5,658 nt of DNA, taken from the NCBI RefSeq assembly GCF_938018035.1, contig NZ_CALIJF010000230.1, forward strand, positions 1 to 5,658, read 5' to 3'. Both the position numbers and the translations under genes were made by a program. This DNA comes from an uncultured Campylobacter sp. (lineage in GTDB: Bacteria; Campylobacterota; Campylobacteria; Campylobacterales; Campylobacteraceae). This document shows positions 3,570 to 5,658 of this stretch, piece after piece (the first letter of the stretch is position 1; each line of letters begins with the position of its first letter). The notes below the pieces were generated by a model, which saw only the letters and a program-made list of their open reading frames with translations, was not told where the DNA came from and did no database searches.

Positions 3570-5658
3570 ATGGACTACAAAGATACTCTCTTTCTTCCTA
3601 CTACGGATTTTGCGATGCGAGGCGCACTGCCGCAAAACGAACCTGCGCGGTTTAAGGCATGGTACGACGAGCGTAAAATTTACGAAAAGATGAAGGCTAA
3701 ACGCAAGGGCGCAAGCGTTAGCTTTAATATCCACGACGGTCCGCCGTATGCCAACGGACACCTCCACATCGGCCACGCGCTGAATAAAATTTTAAAAGAC
3801 ATCATCACCAAAACCCATTATTTCTTCGGCGAGGAGATCCGCTACGTGCCGGGCTGGGACTGCCACGGCCTGCCGATCGAGCAGCAAGTAGAGATCAAGC
3901 TAGGCGAGCGGAAAAAATCGCTTTCAAAAGTGCAGATCCGCGAGCTTTGCAGACAGCACGCCAAAGAGTTTATCGACGTGCAGCGCAATGAATTTAAAGA
4001 TATGGGGATTTTGGGCGACTGGGACGATCCGTATCTGACGCTAAAATTTGAGTTTGAAGCTGAAATTTACAAAGCGCTCTGCCAGATCGCTAAAAAAGGA
4101 ATTTTAATCGAGCGAAGTAAGCCCGTGTTTTGGAGCTGGGCGGCAAAAAGCGCACTCGCAGAAGCCGAGGTCGAGTACAAAGATAAAGAGGACTACTCGA
4201 TCTTCGTGGCGTTTGATCTGAGTGACGAAGCGAACGCTAAAATCGGCGCGAAAGGCGCCAAAGCGGTCATCTGGACGACCACGCCTTGGACGCTGCCGGC
4301 AAACGGCGCAATATCTTTGAACCCGAATGAAATTTACGCGCTGACGAGCGAAAATTTAATCCTTGCTAAACCTCTGGTCGAAAGCCTCGTAAGCCTGGGC
4401 ATCACAGAAGGCAAGATCGTAAAAGAATTTAAGGCTACCGAGCTTGAGGGCTTAAACGCGATCAATCCGCTAAATGATAGAATTTCAAAATTTATCCTCG
4501 GCGAGCACGTTTTAATGGATGGCGGCACAGGGCTCGTGCATACGGCTCCTGGGCACGGCGAGGATGATTATTTCGTAGGGCTTAAATACGGCATCGAAGT
4601 GATTATGCCTGTGGATGAGGGCGGCTGTTTCGATCAAACTCTTAAAACCAAAAAACTCTTCCGCGCAGACGTCGTAGATGAGCTCGTAGGGATGCATATT
4701 TTCAAAGCAAACGAGAAAATTTTAGAGCTTCTAGGCCCCGCACTTATCAAATCCGGCAAATTCGTCCACTCCTATCCACACTGCTGGCGTACGCACAAGC
4801 CGGTAATCTACCGCGCGACAAAGCAGTGGTTTATCGCGATGGATGAGCCAATGCCTAGCGGCAAGACGCTGCGTCAAGTGGCGCTAGAGCAGATCGGAGG
4901 GGTTAAATTTTACCCGCAAAGTGGCGTAAACCGCCTTACCTCGATGATAGAAAACCGCCCCGATTGGTGTATCTCGCGCCAGAGGGACTGGGGCGTGCCG
5001 ATCGCGTTTTTCCGCGATAAAAGCACCAAAGAGCCGATCTTTGATGAGAAAATTTTAAATAATATCTACGAAATTTTTAAAGCTAAGGGCGCGGATGCTT
5101 GGTGGCAGATGGAAATTTCGGAGCTTTTGCCTCAGGATAGCGGCTATAAGCCTGAAAATTTAGAAAAGGTGATGGATATCTTAGACGTTTGGTTCGATAG
5201 CGGCTCGACGTGGAAAGCGGTGCTACAAAGCGGCGCCTACGATGCAGGCAAATTCCCCGCGGATATGTATCTTGAGGGCAGCGACCAACACCGCGGCTGG
5301 TTTCAAAGCTCACTGCTTCTAAGCTGCGCGATTAACGAATGCGCGCCGTATAAGAGCATCCTCACACACGGATTTACCGTCGATGAGAAGGGTCAAAAGA
5401 TGAGCAAGTCCGTCGGAAACGTCGTCTATCCGCAAGAGGTCGCAAAGAGCCACGGCGTGGAAATTTTACGCCTGTGGGTCGCGATGAGCGATTATTCGAC
5501 CGATCTAAAGATCAGCGACAATATCCTAAAGCAGGTAAGCGAGCAGTACCGCAAGATCCGAAATACTATAAGATTTCTGCTCGCAAGCACCAGCGATCTT
5601 GGCGAGATCGAGACGAGCAATTTTACGCGGCTTGACCGCTGGATCCTAACGCGCGCGG
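3570..5658 (+). CDS. ileS: Isoleucyl-tRNA synthetase, 3' end missing
   Basis: A cytoplasmic class I synthetase that attaches isoleucine to its tRNA, using ATP, and edits mischarged valine. The window holds 696 codons and one base of a gene usually about 920 codons long; the frame is still open at the right edge. The Rossmann catalytic core shows PPYANG followed by HIGH (66-69), PGWDCHGLPIE (94-104), WCISRQRDWGVPI (466-478), DVWFDSGSTW (539-548), LEGSDQHRGW (568-577) and KMSKS (610-614). The CP1 editing domain has WTTTPWTLPAN (235-245) and HTAPGHGEDDY with His324 and Asp333. The anticodon-binding domain has just begun (LDRWILTRA), and the C-terminal zinc-binding part lies outside. Every motif is intact and there is no frameshift. 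It is divergent from cinA, with 118 bp between the two starts. Identification is secure. Confidence 0.98.
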   Translation, partial: MDYKDTLFLPTTDFAMRGALPQNEPARFKAWYDERKIYEKMKAKRKGASVSFNIHDGPPYANGHLHIGHALNKILKDIITKTHYFFGEEIRYVPGWDCHGLPIEQQVEIKLGERKKSLSKVQIRELCRQHAKEFIDVQRNEFKDMGILGDWDDPYLTLKFEFEAEIYKALCQIAKKGILIERSKPVFWSWAAKSALAEAEVEYKDKEDYSIFVAFDLSDEANAKIGAKGAKAVIWTTTPWTLPANGAISLNPNEIYALTSENLILAKPLVESLVSLGITEGKIVKEFKATELEGLNAINPLNDRISKFILGEHVLMDGGTGLVHTAPGHGEDDYFVGLKYGIEVIMPVDEGGCFDQTLKTKKLFRADVVDELVGMHIFKANEKILELLGPALIKSGKFVHSYPHCWRTHKPVIYRATKQWFIAMDEPMPSGKTLRQVALEQIGGVKFYPQSGVNRLTSMIENRPDWCISRQRDWGVPIAFFRDKSTKEPIFDEKILNNIYEIFKAKGADAWWQMEISELLPQDSGYKPENLEKVMDILDVWFDSGSTWKAVLQSGAYDAGKFPADMYLEGSDQHRGWFQSSLLLSCAINECAPYKSILTHGFTVDEKGQKMSKSVGNVVYPQEVAKSHGVEILRLWVAMSDYSTDLKISDNILKQVSEQYRKIRNTIRFLLASTSDLGEIETSNFTRLDRWILTRA

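Noticed and set aside
3504..5313. Several minus-strand frames of 61-90 codons opposite ileS and its leader (3504-3776, 4334-4528, 4512-4697, 5083-5313)
   Set aside because: All lie opposite the conserved ileS coding sequence and have no start signals or known families.

Overview
The window looks like a chromosomal segment of a Campylobacter-type epsilonproteobacterium. The grounds are Campylobacter-style -10 boxes with no clear -35, spacers saturated with AAATTT words, and protein sequences of this character. The mixed base composition (AT-rich words set in GC-rich coding sequence) points to one of the more GC-rich species, such as C. gracilis or its relatives. The species is an inference; no marker in the window fixes it.

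Layout from left to right. Positions 1-418 hold no convincing gene. This stretch is built from AAATTT words and overlapping inverted repeats, and ends in a probable intrinsic terminator (346-395, minus strand). Next is a minus-strand flavodoxin-fold NAD(P)H oxidoreductase (419-949) with its own Shine-Dalgarno site and a perfect TATAAT. Positions 950-1323 are a spacer without a credible gene. A doubtful 61-codon frame follows (1324-1509, minus). Then comes a minus-strand gene for a repeat-rich predicted lipoprotein (1506-2309), which starts at TTG and lies 11 bp behind a CinA-family gene (2321-3451, minus). Divergent from cinA, after a 118-bp intergenic region, is ileS (3570 to the right edge, plus), cut off after 696 codons.

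The cinA-like gene and the lipoprotein gene form one transcription unit: the Shine-Dalgarno site of the second overlaps the stop codon of the first, suggesting translational coupling. Transcription is predicted to start at an extended -10 (TGC TATAAT) that covers the first possible ATG of cinA, so the later ATG at 3451 is preferred. ileS is an ordinary class I type isoleucyl-tRNA synthetase with all catalytic and editing motifs intact.

I see no new defence, mobile or biosynthetic system here. The most unusual content is the lipoprotein gene. A degenerate 27-nt tandem array encodes most of an 86-residue stretch in front of its lipobox cysteine, and two further repeat types follow. Also notable are a short dispersed element (AAATTYTAAAGCTTT) that sits in hairpin loops in two of its three copies, and a strong excess of the palindrome TAAAATTTTA.
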